Source of the DNA: CAVZOY01 sp963777095
GTDB lineage: Bacteria > Actinomycetota > Actinomycetes > Mycobacteriales > Geodermatophilaceae
DNA: 64,000 bases
Reading direction: 5' to 3'
NCBI GenBank assembly: GCA_963777095.1
Contig: CAVZOY010000001.1
Location: 862,868-926,867 of the forward strand
A program made the position numbers and the translations under genes. Numbering within the stretch: position 1 is the first letter of the stretch; every line of letters begins with the position of its first letter. Under the pieces are notes generated by a model, which worked only from the letters and a program-made list of their open reading frames with translations, was not told the DNA's origin and did not search any database. Shown here one piece after another: positions 1-8,401 of the stretch.

Positions 1-1464
1 CTCGAGCGTCACGCCGTCGACGAGCTGGCGCATGATCAGCAGCCCGCGGCCGCGGTCGCCGGGGTCGCGGTCCGGCGGGCGCCAGGTGCCCTGGTCGCGG
101 ACGGTCACCGTCAGCAGCCCGTCGACGTCCACGGCCGCGGTCACCGACATGGGCCCGGGCTCGCTGCCGCGGTAGGCGTGCTCGGCGGCGTTCGCGCAGG
201 CCTCCCCGACGGCGACCATCACGCCGACCCGGTCCTGCTCGCTCATCCCCAGGGCGGTGAGCCAGGCGCCGAGCCGGCGCCGCACGCCCGGCAGGGCCGA
301 CGGCTGTGCCTGCAGGTCCAGGTGCAGCGGCGGGTGGGTGGTCGCCCGCCGGTGGGCGACGAGGACGGCGACGTCGTCGGGCCGGCCCTCCGGCCCGCGC
401 ACGCCCTCGGCGATCGCGTCGGCGAGCCCGGCGACGACCTCGGCGTCCTGGACGTCGGTCTCCCCCACCACCCGGCCGGCGACGGAGGCCAGCCGCTCGA
501 GCCCGTTGCCACGGTCCCCGTCGGCCGCCGGCACCGCCCCGTCGCTGAACAGCACCAGCGTGCCGCCCTGCTCGATCCGGGCGTTGCGCACCGGCCGGCC
601 CGACTGCGGGATCGAGCCCAGCGGCGGCCGCGGCGTCATCGGCAGGAAGGACGTGCGCCCGTCGGCGTGCACGATCAGCGGCGCGGGATGTCCGGCGCCG
701 GTGTAGCTCAGCTCCCCCGTGGCCGCGTCGAGCACGGCGTAGAAGACCGACGCGCCCTCGACGTCGTCCATCTGCGTGGCGAAGTCGTCGAGCGCGGCCA
801 GGACCGAGCCCGGCGCCGGGTCGCGCAGGGCGGTCGAGCGCAGCGCACCGCGCAGCCGGCTCATCGCGCCGGCGGCGGGCACGCCGTGGCCCACGGCGTC
901 GCCGACGACGAGCGCCAGCCGGCCCTTGCCGAGGGGGACGGCGTCGTACCAGTCGCCCCCGGCGGCGGCTGCCGAGGTGGCCGGCTGGTAGCTGCCGGAC
1001 AGCCGCAGGTCCGGCAGCAGCGGCAGGGACGGCGGCAGCAGCGAGTGCTGCACCTGCTCGACGACCCCGGCGAGCGCCTCCGGCCACAGCGCCGTCTCCG
1101 CGCCCGCGCCGTTCCGCTCCAGGACGAGCAGCAGCCCCGGCCCGCCGGCGACGCGCATCGGCCGGAGCACGACGGTGGTGGGCGGCGCGTCGGGGGACGT
1201 CCGTCCCCACACCGTCTCGGCGCGCCCGGTCCGCATCGCGACGTCGACCAGGTCGGCGACCGGGCGTCCGTCCAGCACCGGGAGGTCGGCTCGGGCAGTG
1301 CCCAGCGACCGGGCCTGGGCGTTGGCCCAGACCGCGTGCTGGGTGGAGGCCGACAGGCAGTAGATCGCCGCGGGGGCGTTCTCCATGGCGTCGAGCAGGG
1401 CAGACGGGTCCGCACGTCCGGGGGTGGTCGGCAGAGGTGGCAGACTGCCGTCGGTGGTGCTCAT
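1..1464 (-). CDS. SpoIIE/RsbU-type PP2C phosphatase with C-terminal HATPase domain (3' end outside window)
   Basis: The frame reads leftward from an ATG at 1464 and is still open at the window edge, so 488 residues are visible and the stop is missing. Residues about 20-115 look like a PAS-type sensor. Residues about 140-335 form a SpoIIE/PP2C phosphatase with the metal-binding GGDWYD near 166-171, DAVGHG near 186 and LVLFSDGA. From about 365 there is an RsbW-type HATPase with the N-box GEACANAAEHAYRG near 421 and the DQGTW and RGRGL ATP-lid motifs. Such proteins dephosphorylate anti-anti-sigma factors and can also act as anti-sigma kinases. It is divergent from the anti-sigma/sigma pair at 1642-3080, which supports a role in the same partner-switching circuit. 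The specific signal cannot be told from sequence. Confidence 0.85.
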   Translation of the reverse strand, partial: MSTTDGSLPPLPTTPGRADPSALLDAMENAPAAIYCLSASTQHAVWANAQARSLGTARADLPVLDGRPVADLVDVAMRTGRAETVWGRTSPDAPPTTVVLRPMRVAGGPGLLLVLERNGAGAETALWPEALAGVVEQVQHSLLPPSLPLLPDLRLSGSYQPATSAAAAGGDWYDAVPLGKGRLALVVGDAVGHGVPAAGAMSRLRGALRSTALRDPAPGSVLAALDDFATQMDDVEGASVFYAVLDAATGELSYTGAGHPAPLIVHADGRTSFLPMTPRPPLGSIPQSGRPVRNARIEQGGTLVLFSDGAVPAADGDRGNGLERLASVAGRVVGETDVQDAEVVAGLADAIAEGVRGPEGRPDDVAVLVAHRRATTHPPLHLDLQAQPSALPGVRRRLGAWLTALGMSEQDRVGVMVAVGEACANAAEHAYRGSEPGPMSVTAAVDVDGLLTVTVRDQGTWRPPDRDPGDRGRGLLIMRQLVDGVTLE

Positions 1465-1550
1465 CCTCGGCCAGGAAACAACGGGGTGGGGCACCCGGCA
1501 ACCGCAGGCGACGACGCCGTGCGCGCGCCGACGTCGTTGACCAGCATCAC

Positions 1551-1577
1551 GTTTGCCGCTGGCGCCACGACGGGTAC
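1551..1577 (+). promoter_or_regulatory. SigF/SigB-type promoter (GTTT-N17-GGGTAC)
   Basis: GTTT at 1551-1554 and GGGTAC at 1572-1577 are separated by exactly 17 bases. This matches the -35/-10 pattern of the SigF/SigB stress sigma family in actinobacteria. It lies 64 bp upstream of the anti-sigma start codon and points toward it, so the operon probably autoregulates through its own sigma factor. Confidence 0.6.
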
Positions 1578-1641
1578 AGCGCCTCACTGGCCGTCGTCTG
1601 GACGGATACCGGGGGCAGCGGAACGAAGGAGCGGACGACGC

Positions 1642-2139
1642 ATGGTCGACTCGGGGGCTTCCCTCGTGCAGGACGGACGACGCGGAGAACGGCTGGAGCT
1701 GCGGGTTCCGATCACGCCGACCCAGCTCCCGGCGGTCCGGGCGATGGTGGGCGACCTCGCCATGCGCATGGACTACGACCTGGACTCCGTCGAGGACCTG
1801 CGCCTGGCCGTCGACGAGGCCAGCGCGATCCTGTCGCTGGTGTCCACCGGTGACGCGCCCCTGACCGTCGTGTTCGAGACCAGCCGCGCCGGACTGCACA
1901 TCGAGGCCTGGGTGCCCACGGTGGAGGGCAAGGAGGTCCCGCGCGACGGCTTCGGCTGGGCCGTGCTGGCCACGCTGGTCGACGCCGTCGATGCGACGCG
2001 CGCGACGCAGTCGGCCGTGACCGGCGGCGGCGACGGCGACGGTCCGGTCGCCGTCATCACTCTCGACAAGTTCCTCCCCGGGCAGCGACCCGAGGGTCTG
2101 ACCGGTGGTTCTGGCCAGAACCTCTCCGTCGCCCAGTGA
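1642..2139 (+). CDS. rsbW: RsbW-like anti-sigma factor (serine kinase fold)
   Basis: This 165-residue protein has a HATPase fold. LRLAVDEASAIL near residues 53-64 is a degenerate N-box like that of mycobacterial UsfX/RsbW, and FGWAVLATLVDAV near 107-119 occupies the ATP-lid/C-terminal position. The ATG at 1642 is chosen because AAGGAG at 1626-1631 sits about 10 bases upstream and because upstream in-frame sequence is antisense to the phosphatase. Its role is to hold the sigma factor encoded immediately downstream inactive until an anti-anti-sigma partner takes over. The stop overlaps the GTG start of the sigma gene (GTGA), a coupling typical of anti-sigma/sigma pairs. No anti-anti-sigma gene is visible nearby. 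Confidence 0.8.
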   Translation: MVDSGASLVQDGRRGERLELRVPITPTQLPAVRAMVGDLAMRMDYDLDSVEDLRLAVDEASAILSLVSTGDAPLTVVFETSRAGLHIEAWVPTVEGKEVPRDGFGWAVLATLVDAVDATRATQSAVTGGGDGDGPVAVITLDKFLPGQRPEGLTGGSGQNLSVAQ

Positions 2140-3080
2140 CCCGGTCGCCCGCCACTGACGAGAACCCGGTCGTGAACCCGTTGCGTGACGAGGCCTCGGG
2201 TGTGCCCGGCGACGCCGAGGCGCCCCCCGTGCGGCCCGACACCCCGCCGATCCCCGCCGCGCGCACGAGCGCCGACGAGATCGAGCCGGCCGAGGAGGTC
2301 GACACCCCGCCGGTGTCGGACAACCGCCGGCGGGCCGAGCGCACCGCGCCGCTGTTCGCCGAGCTGGCCACGCTGGAGAAGGACGACCCGCGCCGCGAGC
2401 GGCTGCGCGAGATCCTCGTCGAGGAGCACCTGCCGCTGGTCCGGCACTTCGCGCGGCGGTTCAGCAACCGCGGCGAGCCGTTCGACGACCTGCTCCAGGT
2501 CGGCACGCTCGGTCTGATCGCGGCGATCGACCGCTTCGACCCGACGCGCGGCGTGGAGTTCCTCTCCTTCGCCGTGCCGACCATCACCGGCGAGATCAAG
2601 CGGCACTTCCGCGACCAGGGCTGGTCGGTGCGGGTGCCGCGCCGGCTGCAGGAGCTGCACCTGTCGCTGAACGCCGCGGTCGGCGAGCTCGCGCAGAAGA
2701 ACGGTCGCGCACCGACGCCGTCCGAGCTGGCCGAGCACCTCGGCATCCCCCGCGCGGAGGTGCTGGAGGGCCTGGCGGTGGCCAACGCCTACCGCAGCAG
2801 CTCGCTGGACGAGCGGCTGTCCGGCGACGACGACTCCCCCACCCTCGCCGCCACCCTCGGCGAGGAGGACGCGGCGCTCGAGGGCGTCGAGTACCGGGAG
2901 TCGCTGCAGCCGCTGCTGGCCACCATCCCCGCCCGCGAGCGCCGGATCCTGATCCTGCGGTTCTTCGGCAACATGACGCAGTCGCAGATCGCCGCCGACA
3001 TCGGCATCTCGCAGATGCACGTGTCCCGGCTGCTCAGCCAGACCCTGGCCAAGCTCCGCGAGGGCCTGCTCAAGGACTGA
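2136..3080 (+). CDS. sigF: SigB/SigF/SigG-family stress sigma factor
   Basis: This 314-residue sigma-70 group 3 protein has a disordered acidic N-terminus (residues 1-65). Region 2 is at about 95-165 (DDLLQVGTLGLIAAIDRF at 117-134; RHFRDQGWSVRVPRRLQEL carries regions 2.4-3.0), region 3 is at about 190-220, and the region 4 HTH is TQSQIAADIGISQMHVSRLL at 281-300. It directs RNA polymerase to GTTT/GGGTAC-type stress promoters. One such site precedes its operon. Start is GTG at 2136, overlapping the anti-sigma stop. Transcription is closed by a strong hairpin directly after the stop codon. Confidence 0.9.
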   Translation: MTRSPATDENPVVNPLRDEASGVPGDAEAPPVRPDTPPIPAARTSADEIEPAEEVDTPPVSDNRRRAERTAPLFAELATLEKDDPRRERLREILVEEHLPLVRHFARRFSNRGEPFDDLLQVGTLGLIAAIDRFDPTRGVEFLSFAVPTITGEIKRHFRDQGWSVRVPRRLQELHLSLNAAVGELAQKNGRAPTPSELAEHLGIPRAEVLEGLAVANAYRSSSLDERLSGDDDSPTLAATLGEEDAALEGVEYRESLQPLLATIPARERRILILRFFGNMTQSQIAADIGISQMHVSRLLSQTLAKLREGLLKD

Positions 3081-3116
3081 TCGTCGCGCGAAAGCCTCAG
3101 GGCTTTCGCGCGACGA
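3081..3116. terminator. Bidirectional terminator hairpin between sigF and SPFH genes
   Basis: A perfect 16-bp inverted repeat (3081-3096 with 3101-3116) with a 4-base loop begins on the base after the sigma-factor stop codon and ends 12 bases before the convergent SPFH gene stop. There is no T-tract, as is usual in high-GC actinobacteria. Confidence 0.8.
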
Positions 3117-3128
3117 AGCAAGCCTGTG

Positions 3129-4325
3129 TCACTGCCCGGGCGGGAGTTCCCGGCCGGGGTAGGCGGCCGTGCTGCCCTCGCGCGACTCGTCCGCCGCCTG
3201 GGTCAGCGAGGGCGTGGCCGGGGTCGGAGGCGTCGGAGCCGGTGTGTCCAGGATGCTGGAGAGTTCGATCTTGGCCTCCGGCTGGTCCGCGGCCCGTGGC
3301 AACTGCGACTCGAACCAGCCGCTCGTGTCGATCGCCTTCTCCGTGCGGGCACCGTCGGCGGGTGGCGGCACGTCGAGGAAGCTGCGGCTCTCGCCGTCGC
3401 CGCCGCCGAGCCGGGACAGGCCCTCGAGCGCCTTGCTGAACTCGCTGGGCACGATCCACATCTTGTTGGCGTCGCCCTGCGCGATCTTCGGCAGCGTCTG
3501 CAGGTACTGGTAGGCCAGCAGGCCCTGGTCGGGCTTGCCGTCGTGGATCGCACGGAAGACCGTCTCGATCGACTTGGCCTGGCCCTGCGCCTGGAGGAAC
3601 AGCGCCGCGCGCTCACCCTCGGCCCGCAGGATCCGGCTCTGTCGCTCGGCCTCCGCCTCCAGGATGGCCGACTGCTTCTTGCCCTCGGCCGACAGGATGG
3701 CTGCGGCCTTCTGCCCCTCGGCGGTGGTGATCGCCGACTGGCGGGCGCCCTCGGCCGTCAGGATGATGGCCCGCTTGTCGCGGTCGGCGCGCATCTGCTT
3801 CTCCATGGAGTCGCGGATGGAGGCCGGCGGATCGATGGCCTTGATCTCGACCCGAGCCACGCGCAGACCCCAGGGCCCGGTCGTGCCGTCGAGCACCTCG
3901 CGCAGCTGGCTGTTGATGCCGTCGCGGCCGGTCAGCGCCCCCTCGAGGTTGAGCCCGCCGACCACGTTGCGCAGCGTCGTCGTCGTCAGCTGCTCCATGC
4001 CGGTGATGTAGTTGGCGATCCCGTAGACCGCGAGCCGCGGGTCGGTCACCTGGAAGTAGAGGACCGTGTCGATGCCGACCTGCAGGTTGTCCGACGTGAT
4101 CACCGGTTGCGGCGGGAAGGAGATGACCTGCTCGCGCAGGTCGATGGTCGCCCGCACGCGGTCGACGAACGGCACCAGGATGTTCAGGCCCGGCGAGAGG
4201 GTGCGGCTGTAACGACCCAGGCGCTCGATCACCTTGGCCTGCGCCTGCGGCACGATCGTGACGCTCTTGGCCAGGACGATGATCACGAGCAGGGCGATGA
4301 TGCCCAGCGCGATGATGGCTTCCAC
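3129..4325 (-). CDS. SPFH/band 7 (stomatin/prohibitin/QmcA-like) membrane protein
   Basis: This 398-residue protein has an N-terminal membrane anchor (residues 2-20), an SPFH/band 7 domain at about 20-185 (VPQAQAKVIERLGRYSR onward) and an Ala/Glu-rich coiled coil at about 185-255 built from repeats of the type AEGxxQSAI. The tail is Pro-rich. Proteins of this kind oligomerise as membrane-associated scaffolds that organise lipid domains and FtsH-type proteolysis. It lies 109 bp downstream of a short NfeD gene, and the NfeD/SPFH pair is the usual genetic unit, equivalent to Rv1487/Rv1488. The C-terminal 90 residues are low complexity and probably disordered. Confidence 0.9.
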   Translation of the reverse strand: MEAIIALGIIALLVIIVLAKSVTIVPQAQAKVIERLGRYSRTLSPGLNILVPFVDRVRATIDLREQVISFPPQPVITSDNLQVGIDTVLYFQVTDPRLAVYGIANYITGMEQLTTTTLRNVVGGLNLEGALTGRDGINSQLREVLDGTTGPWGLRVARVEIKAIDPPASIRDSMEKQMRADRDKRAIILTAEGARQSAITTAEGQKAAAILSAEGKKQSAILEAEAERQSRILRAEGERAALFLQAQGQAKSIETVFRAIHDGKPDQGLLAYQYLQTLPKIAQGDANKMWIVPSEFSKALEGLSRLGGGDGESRSFLDVPPPADGARTEKAIDTSGWFESQLPRAADQPEAKIELSSILDTPAPTPPTPATPSLTQAADESREGSTAAYPGRELPPGQ

Positions 4326-4434
4326 TGCGGGTGTGCTCCTGCCGTCGCCGGATTCCGTTGCCCGGGATCCTGCCCTGCCGGGTCCGCCCAGGTCACCCGC
4401 CGCGCCCGGTTCTCACCCGGACGCGCAGTGCCGG

Positions 4435-4872
4435 CTACTCGAGGGCGTCGCCGACGACGGCGGTGGCGCCGTCCACCTTCATGATCCGCACACGGGAACC
4501 GATGGGGAAGGCCTCGCCGTCGTACTGGCTGCGGGCCGTCCACTCGTCGGCACCGATCTTGATCCGCCCACCGTCGTAATCGATGGCCCGGGTGACCGTC
4601 GCGGTGCGGCCGATGAGCATGTCGGTTCCGTCGAGCTGCAGCGGCGTCTTGTCGGTGAGGTGCTTCTTGGCGATCGGGCGCACCAGGCCGAGCAGCACGG
4701 CGGCCACGCCGATGAACGCGAGCAGCTGGAAGGCGACGTCGCCGCCGAGCAGCGCGACGGTCATGCCGCCGAGCGCGCCGCCGGCGAACATCAGCAGCAC
4801 GAGATCGAGGCTCACCATCTCGCCGACGCCGAACAGGCCGGCGGCGATCAGCCAGAGCAACCAGGCGGGCAC
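4435..4872 (-). CDS. NfeD-like membrane protein (short form)
   Basis: This 145-residue protein has transmembrane segments at about 3-22, 25-45 and 48-68, followed by a soluble OB-fold domain (about 80-143; MLIGRTATVTRAI and GEAFPIGSRVRIMKVDG), the hallmark of the short NfeD family. The partner is the SPFH protein encoded just downstream on the same strand. NfeD OB domains are thought to interact with SPFH proteins in membrane microdomain assembly or quality control. The family is clear, but its molecular role is only loosely defined. Confidence 0.88.
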   Translation of the reverse strand: MPAWLLWLIAAGLFGVGEMVSLDLVLLMFAGGALGGMTVALLGGDVAFQLLAFIGVAAVLLGLVRPIAKKHLTDKTPLQLDGTDMLIGRTATVTRAIDYDGGRIKIGADEWTARSQYDGEAFPIGSRVRIMKVDGATAVVGDALE

Positions 4873-4951
4873 GCGTCCATGATCCCACTCGGAAGCCCTT
4901 CATCGGGTCGCCGCCGCGTCGGTGTCGCCCTGTCGACGTAGCCTCGATCGG

Positions 4952-5689
4952 GTGCACGACTTCCCCGCCGGCCGGTTCGCGGTCTGGGCGACCGCCTGGC
5001 TCACCGGTCGCTGTTCCTACGACGAGGCGCTCGACGCGCTGACCGGCAGCGCTGCCCACCGCGTCGCGGGGCTGCCCGGCACCGCCGAGGCCGTGCCGCT
5101 CGGCTGGGCGCTGACCGCGCTGCGCGGGCTCGGCGAGATCCGGTTCAGACTGGTGCTCCCCGTGGCCGGCGACGTCCGCGGACTGCCGCTGGTGCCCGGG
5201 CTGGCCCCGCTGGCGCTCGAGTCGGGTCAGGTGGCCGTCGGCGACCGGCTGGCGCTGGTGCCCGAGGCGCTCGGCCCCGAGGCGATCGCCTGGACGGCGT
5301 TCGACCTCGCCGGCGGCGAGCCGGCCGCCCCGCCGGTCGAGGGCACGCTGCGCGCGGTGTCCGGTCAGCTCGACCTCGCCGTCGCCGACGCGGCCCGGAC
5401 GCTCGTCGCCCTCGACCTGGCCCGCTGGAACCCCGAGGTGCCGGCGCTGCTGGCCGACCTCGCCAGGTCGACGAAGGCCCCGGGTCTTCCGGCCGACCAC
5501 GAACCGCTCGCGCTGTCGGTGCTCGGCCGCGCGCAGCGGCTGGCCGCCGTCCTCGACCTGGCCATGGCCGACGCGCCGGGTGGCGCGGTGAACCACGCCC
5601 AGGCGGCGGCCCGCGACGACGCGCTGCGGCCGCTGGCGCAGGCGGTGCGCGAGGCGACGGTCGCCGCATTCAACGCGGTTCCGCGATAG
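4952..5689 (+). CDS. Conserved actinobacterial hypothetical protein (Rv1486c-like by position)
   Basis: This 245-residue soluble, Ala/Leu-rich protein starts at GTG 4952 (HDFPAGRFAVWATAWLTG). No catalytic motif, signal peptide or membrane segment is evident. It lies divergent from nfeD and two genes away from hemH, the position occupied in M. tuberculosis by the uncharacterised Rv1486c. I base the equivalence on position and size, not on alignment. Function is unknown. It is followed after 26 bp by a hemerythrin gene on the same strand. Confidence 0.7.
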   Translation: MHDFPAGRFAVWATAWLTGRCSYDEALDALTGSAAHRVAGLPGTAEAVPLGWALTALRGLGEIRFRLVLPVAGDVRGLPLVPGLAPLALESGQVAVGDRLALVPEALGPEAIAWTAFDLAGGEPAAPPVEGTLRAVSGQLDLAVADAARTLVALDLARWNPEVPALLADLARSTKAPGLPADHEPLALSVLGRAQRLAAVLDLAMADAPGGAVNHAQAAARDDALRPLAQAVREATVAAFNAVPR

Positions 5690-5715
5690 CAGCGCTCTCG
5701 CTAGCGTGCGCTCGT

Positions 5716-6351
5716 ATGAGCGCCCCCATGTCGATGAACCGGGTCATCCACGGTGCCGTCCGCCGCGACCTGGCCCGCCTGTCGGCGGCGCTGGACCAGC
5801 TGCCGGACGGCTCTCGCCCGCGGGCGCAGGAGCTGGAGCGGGCGTACGCCAACCTCCATCAGCAGCTCACCATCCACCACGAGGGCGAGGACACCTACCT
5901 CTGGCCGATGCTGGCCGGCGTCGGCGTCGACCCGGAGCTGCTGCACACGATGGAGGCCGAGCACGAGGCGATGTCGGCCGCGCTCGCCGAGAGCCGCACG
6001 GCGATGGCCGCCTTCGCGCAGAGCGGGTCGGCCGCGGACGCGGCGGCCGCCCGCGCGAGTCTGGAGCGCACCACCGAGGTGGTGGAGCGTCACCTCCGCC
6101 ACGAGGAGGACGAGCTCGAGCCCCAGCTCATCCCGCACCTGGAATCCCCCGAGTGGAAGGCGGTCGAGAAGAAGCTCCGCCGTCAGCCACCGGGCGTGGC
6201 CGGCCGGTTCTTCGCCTGGGTCACCGACGGGATGGGGGACGCCGAGCGGTCCTACTTCCGCGCCACCGTGCCGCCGCCGGTCGTGTACGTCCTCGCCCAC
6301 ACCTTCGGACGGCGCTACTACCGCGAGGTCGCGCCGGTCTGGCAGAAATAG
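5716..6351 (+). CDS. Hemerythrin (HHE) domain protein
   Basis: This 211-residue protein has a four-helix HHE domain at residues 1-150. Candidate di-iron ligands are His13 (VIHGAVRR), the IHHEGED cluster near 53-59, the EAEHEAM cluster near 80-86, and RHLRHEEDE near 123-131. Such proteins bind O2, NO or iron and serve in sensing or oxidative/nitrosative stress. The C-terminal 60 residues (about 155-211) are a non-hemerythrin tail with aromatic residues. It is convergent with hemH, so a link to iron or haem balance is possible but unproven. Confidence 0.85.
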   Translation: MSAPMSMNRVIHGAVRRDLARLSAALDQLPDGSRPRAQELERAYANLHQQLTIHHEGEDTYLWPMLAGVGVDPELLHTMEAEHEAMSAALAESRTAMAAFAQSGSAADAAAARASLERTTEVVERHLRHEEDELEPQLIPHLESPEWKAVEKKLRRQPPGVAGRFFAWVTDGMGDAERSYFRATVPPPVVYVLAHTFGRRYYREVAPVWQK

Positions 6352-6360
6352 CCGCCCGTT

Positions 6361-6407
6361 GTCGACATGTGGCTGCCTCGGCGCTGTCGAGACGACCACA
6401 TGTCGAC
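6361..6407. repeat. Inverted repeat between convergent hemerythrin and hemH genes
   Basis: GTCGACATGTGG (6361-6372) recurs as its exact complement at 6396-6407, separated by 23 bases. A third related unit, GTCGACATGCGG, overlaps the right arm. It lies in the 70-bp gap between two convergent stops, so it may act as a bidirectional terminator. The long loop makes that less certain than for the other hairpins here. Confidence 0.5.
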
Positions 6408-6421
6408 ATGCGGCGATGTCG

Positions 6422-7561
6422 TCAGGTCGACGGGCGCCGCGGGGCGACGTAGCAGCAGTGCGCGGGGCAGTTCGTGCCCAGCCGGGGCGGTGTCCCCCCG
6501 CGGCGCTCCGCCACCAGCTCGCGCACCATCGCCACGAACGCGGGGTGCGTGCCCGCCGTCGCGGCGCGGGCGAAGGCCATGCCGAGCTTCGCGGCGGTCT
6601 CGCGCGCCTCGTTGTCGAGGTCCCAGATCACCTCGACGTGGTCGCTGATGAAGCCGACCGGGAACAGCACGACGGCCTTCTCCCCCGCGTCGGCCAGCGC
6701 CCGGAGGTGGTCGTTCACGTCCGGCTCCAGCCACGGCACGGACGGGGGTCCGCTGCGCGACTGCCAGACCAGGTCGAACTCCCGGCCCGGTGCGCCGGCG
6801 TCGACGATGAGGCGGGCGGACCGCTGCAGCTCCTCCTGGTACGCGCCGCCGGACGGTCCGGCCACCGCCGCCATCGAGTTCGGGATGCTGTGCGCCGTTG
6901 CGACCAGGCGTGCGGTGTCCCGGACGTCGTCCGGTAGTGACGCGAGTGCGGCGGCGAGCGCCTCGGCGTTGGCCTGCACGAAGCCGGGGTGGTCGCCGTA
7001 GTGCGGCAGCTTCTCCGCGGTCGGCCCGCCCCCGGGCGCCGCGCCGGTCAGTACCGACCGGGCCCGGGCGACGTCCTCGTGGTACTGCCGGCAGCCCGAC
7101 CAGGACGCGAATCCCGAGGTCGCGAAGACGTAGACGTGCTCGATGACGTCGTCGGCCATCTGCTGCCAGACGTGCTCGACGTACGGCGCCCAGTTGCGGT
7201 TGCCCCAGTAGACCGGCAGATCGATGCCTGCCCCGGCAAGCTCGTCGCGGACGGCCGCCGTCAGCGCGCGGTTCTGCTCGTTGATCGGGCTGACGCCGCC
7301 GAAGTGCTGGTAGTGCTCGGCGACGTCCAGCAGCCGCTCGCGCGGGATACCGCGACCGCGGGTGACGTTCTCGAGGAACGGCAGGACGTCGTCCGGGCCC
7401 TCGGGACCGCCGAAGCCGAGCACCAGCACCGCCTCGCGGCGTCCGGACGGCGCCGGCTCCGCGAGCGGCTCGCGACCGCCGTTGTTGCGGACGGCGAGGG
7501 ACGGGTCCTCGTCGGGTCGCTGGCCGGCCGGGGTGATGTCGACATCGGTGGGGAGGGGCAC
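6422..7561 (-). CDS. hemH: Ferrochelatase (coproporphyrin III type) with [2Fe-2S]-cluster cysteines
   Basis: This 379-residue protein inserts iron into coproporphyrin III (actinobacterial coproporphyrin-dependent haem route; also called CpfC). Visible motifs are VLVLGFGGPEGPDDV near 45-60, YWGNRNWAPYVEH near 118-130, TAHSIPNSM and PVGFISDHVEVIWDLDNEA. Cys157 (ASWSGCRQYHED) and the C-terminal cluster Cys365, Cys369, Cys370 (NCPAHCCY) match the four-cysteine [2Fe-2S] site known in actinobacterial ferrochelatases. The N-terminal 40 residues are a non-conserved extension, so the true start may be slightly downstream. It is the last gene of fabG-inhA-hemH, an order also known from mycobacteria. 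Confidence 0.92.
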   Translation of the reverse strand: MPLPTDVDITPAGQRPDEDPSLAVRNNGGREPLAEPAPSGRREAVLVLGFGGPEGPDDVLPFLENVTRGRGIPRERLLDVAEHYQHFGGVSPINEQNRALTAAVRDELAGAGIDLPVYWGNRNWAPYVEHVWQQMADDVIEHVYVFATSGFASWSGCRQYHEDVARARSVLTGAAPGGGPTAEKLPHYGDHPGFVQANAEALAAALASLPDDVRDTARLVATAHSIPNSMAAVAGPSGGAYQEELQRSARLIVDAGAPGREFDLVWQSRSGPPSVPWLEPDVNDHLRALADAGEKAVVLFPVGFISDHVEVIWDLDNEARETAAKLGMAFARAATAGTHPAFVAMVRELVAERRGGTPPRLGTNCPAHCCYVAPRRPST

Positions 7562-7627
7562 GCGTTCTCTTCTACCCGAGGGGGCGGGTGGATGCGGTCA
7601 GACCCCCACCGCGTGGCTCTGGTGACC

Positions 7628-8401
7628 TCACACGCCTACGGCGTGGAAGCCACCGTCGACGTGCACGATCTCGCCGGTGGTGGACGGGAACCAGTCCGAC
7701 AGCAGGGCGACGACTCCCTTGCCGGCGGGCTCGGTGTCGGTGACCGACCAGCCCAGCGGCGCGCGGGACTCCCATGCCTCCTCGAACTGCTTGCTGCCGG
7801 GGATCGACTTCATCGCCATGCTGCGCAGCGGACCGGCGGCGACGATGTTGACCCGCACGCCCTCGGGCCCGAGCTCGCGGGCGAGGTAGCGCGAGGTCGC
7901 CTCGAGCGCGGCCTTGGCCGGGCCCATCCAGCCGTAGACCGGCCAGGCGACGGTGGCGTCGAAGGTCAGTCCGACCACCGAGGAGGTCTCGCCGAACAGC
8001 GGGCGGCAGGCCTGGGTGAGCGAGGCCAGCGACCAGGTCGACACCTGGAAGGCGGTGGCCACCGGCTCCCACGGCACCTCGGGAAAGCCGTCGCCCATCG
8101 CCTCCTGAGGGGCGAAGCCGATCGAGTGGACGACGCCGTCCAGCCGGTCGCCGACCTGCTCGCGCAACCGGTCGGCCAGCGTCGCGAGGTGCTCGGTGTT
8201 GGTGACGTCGAGCTCGACGACCGCGGCCTCCTGGGGCAGCCGCTTGGCGATCCGCTGGCAGAGCGACAGCGCCCGGCCGAAGTTGGAGAGGACGACGGTG
8301 GCGCCCTGTTCCTGTGCCAGGCGCGCGGTCGCGTACGCGATCGAGGCCTCGGTGAGGACGCCGGTGATCAGGACCGTCTTGCCCTCGAGGATGCCGCTCA
8401 T
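7628..8401 (-). CDS. inhA: NADH-dependent enoyl-[acyl-carrier-protein] reductase (InhA type)
   Basis: This 257-residue atypical short-chain dehydrogenase catalyses the last step of each fatty-acid elongation cycle (FAS-II). It has the nucleotide-binding segment ITGVLTEASIAYATA (residues 10-24), the catalytic pair in VYGWMGPAKAALE, which corresponds to InhA YNWMTVAKSALE, and a C-terminal VHVDGGFHAVGV. The ATG at 8401 shares its first base with the fabG stop (TGATG), so the two are translationally coupled. It is slightly shorter than mycobacterial InhA (269). A generic FabI name is equally defensible, but the operon context favours InhA. Confidence 0.9.
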   Translation of the reverse strand: MSGILEGKTVLITGVLTEASIAYATARLAQEQGATVVLSNFGRALSLCQRIAKRLPQEAAVVELDVTNTEHLATLADRLREQVGDRLDGVVHSIGFAPQEAMGDGFPEVPWEPVATAFQVSTWSLASLTQACRPLFGETSSVVGLTFDATVAWPVYGWMGPAKAALEATSRYLARELGPEGVRVNIVAAGPLRSMAMKSIPGSKQFEEAWESRAPLGWSVTDTEPAGKGVVALLSDWFPSTTGEIVHVDGGFHAVGV

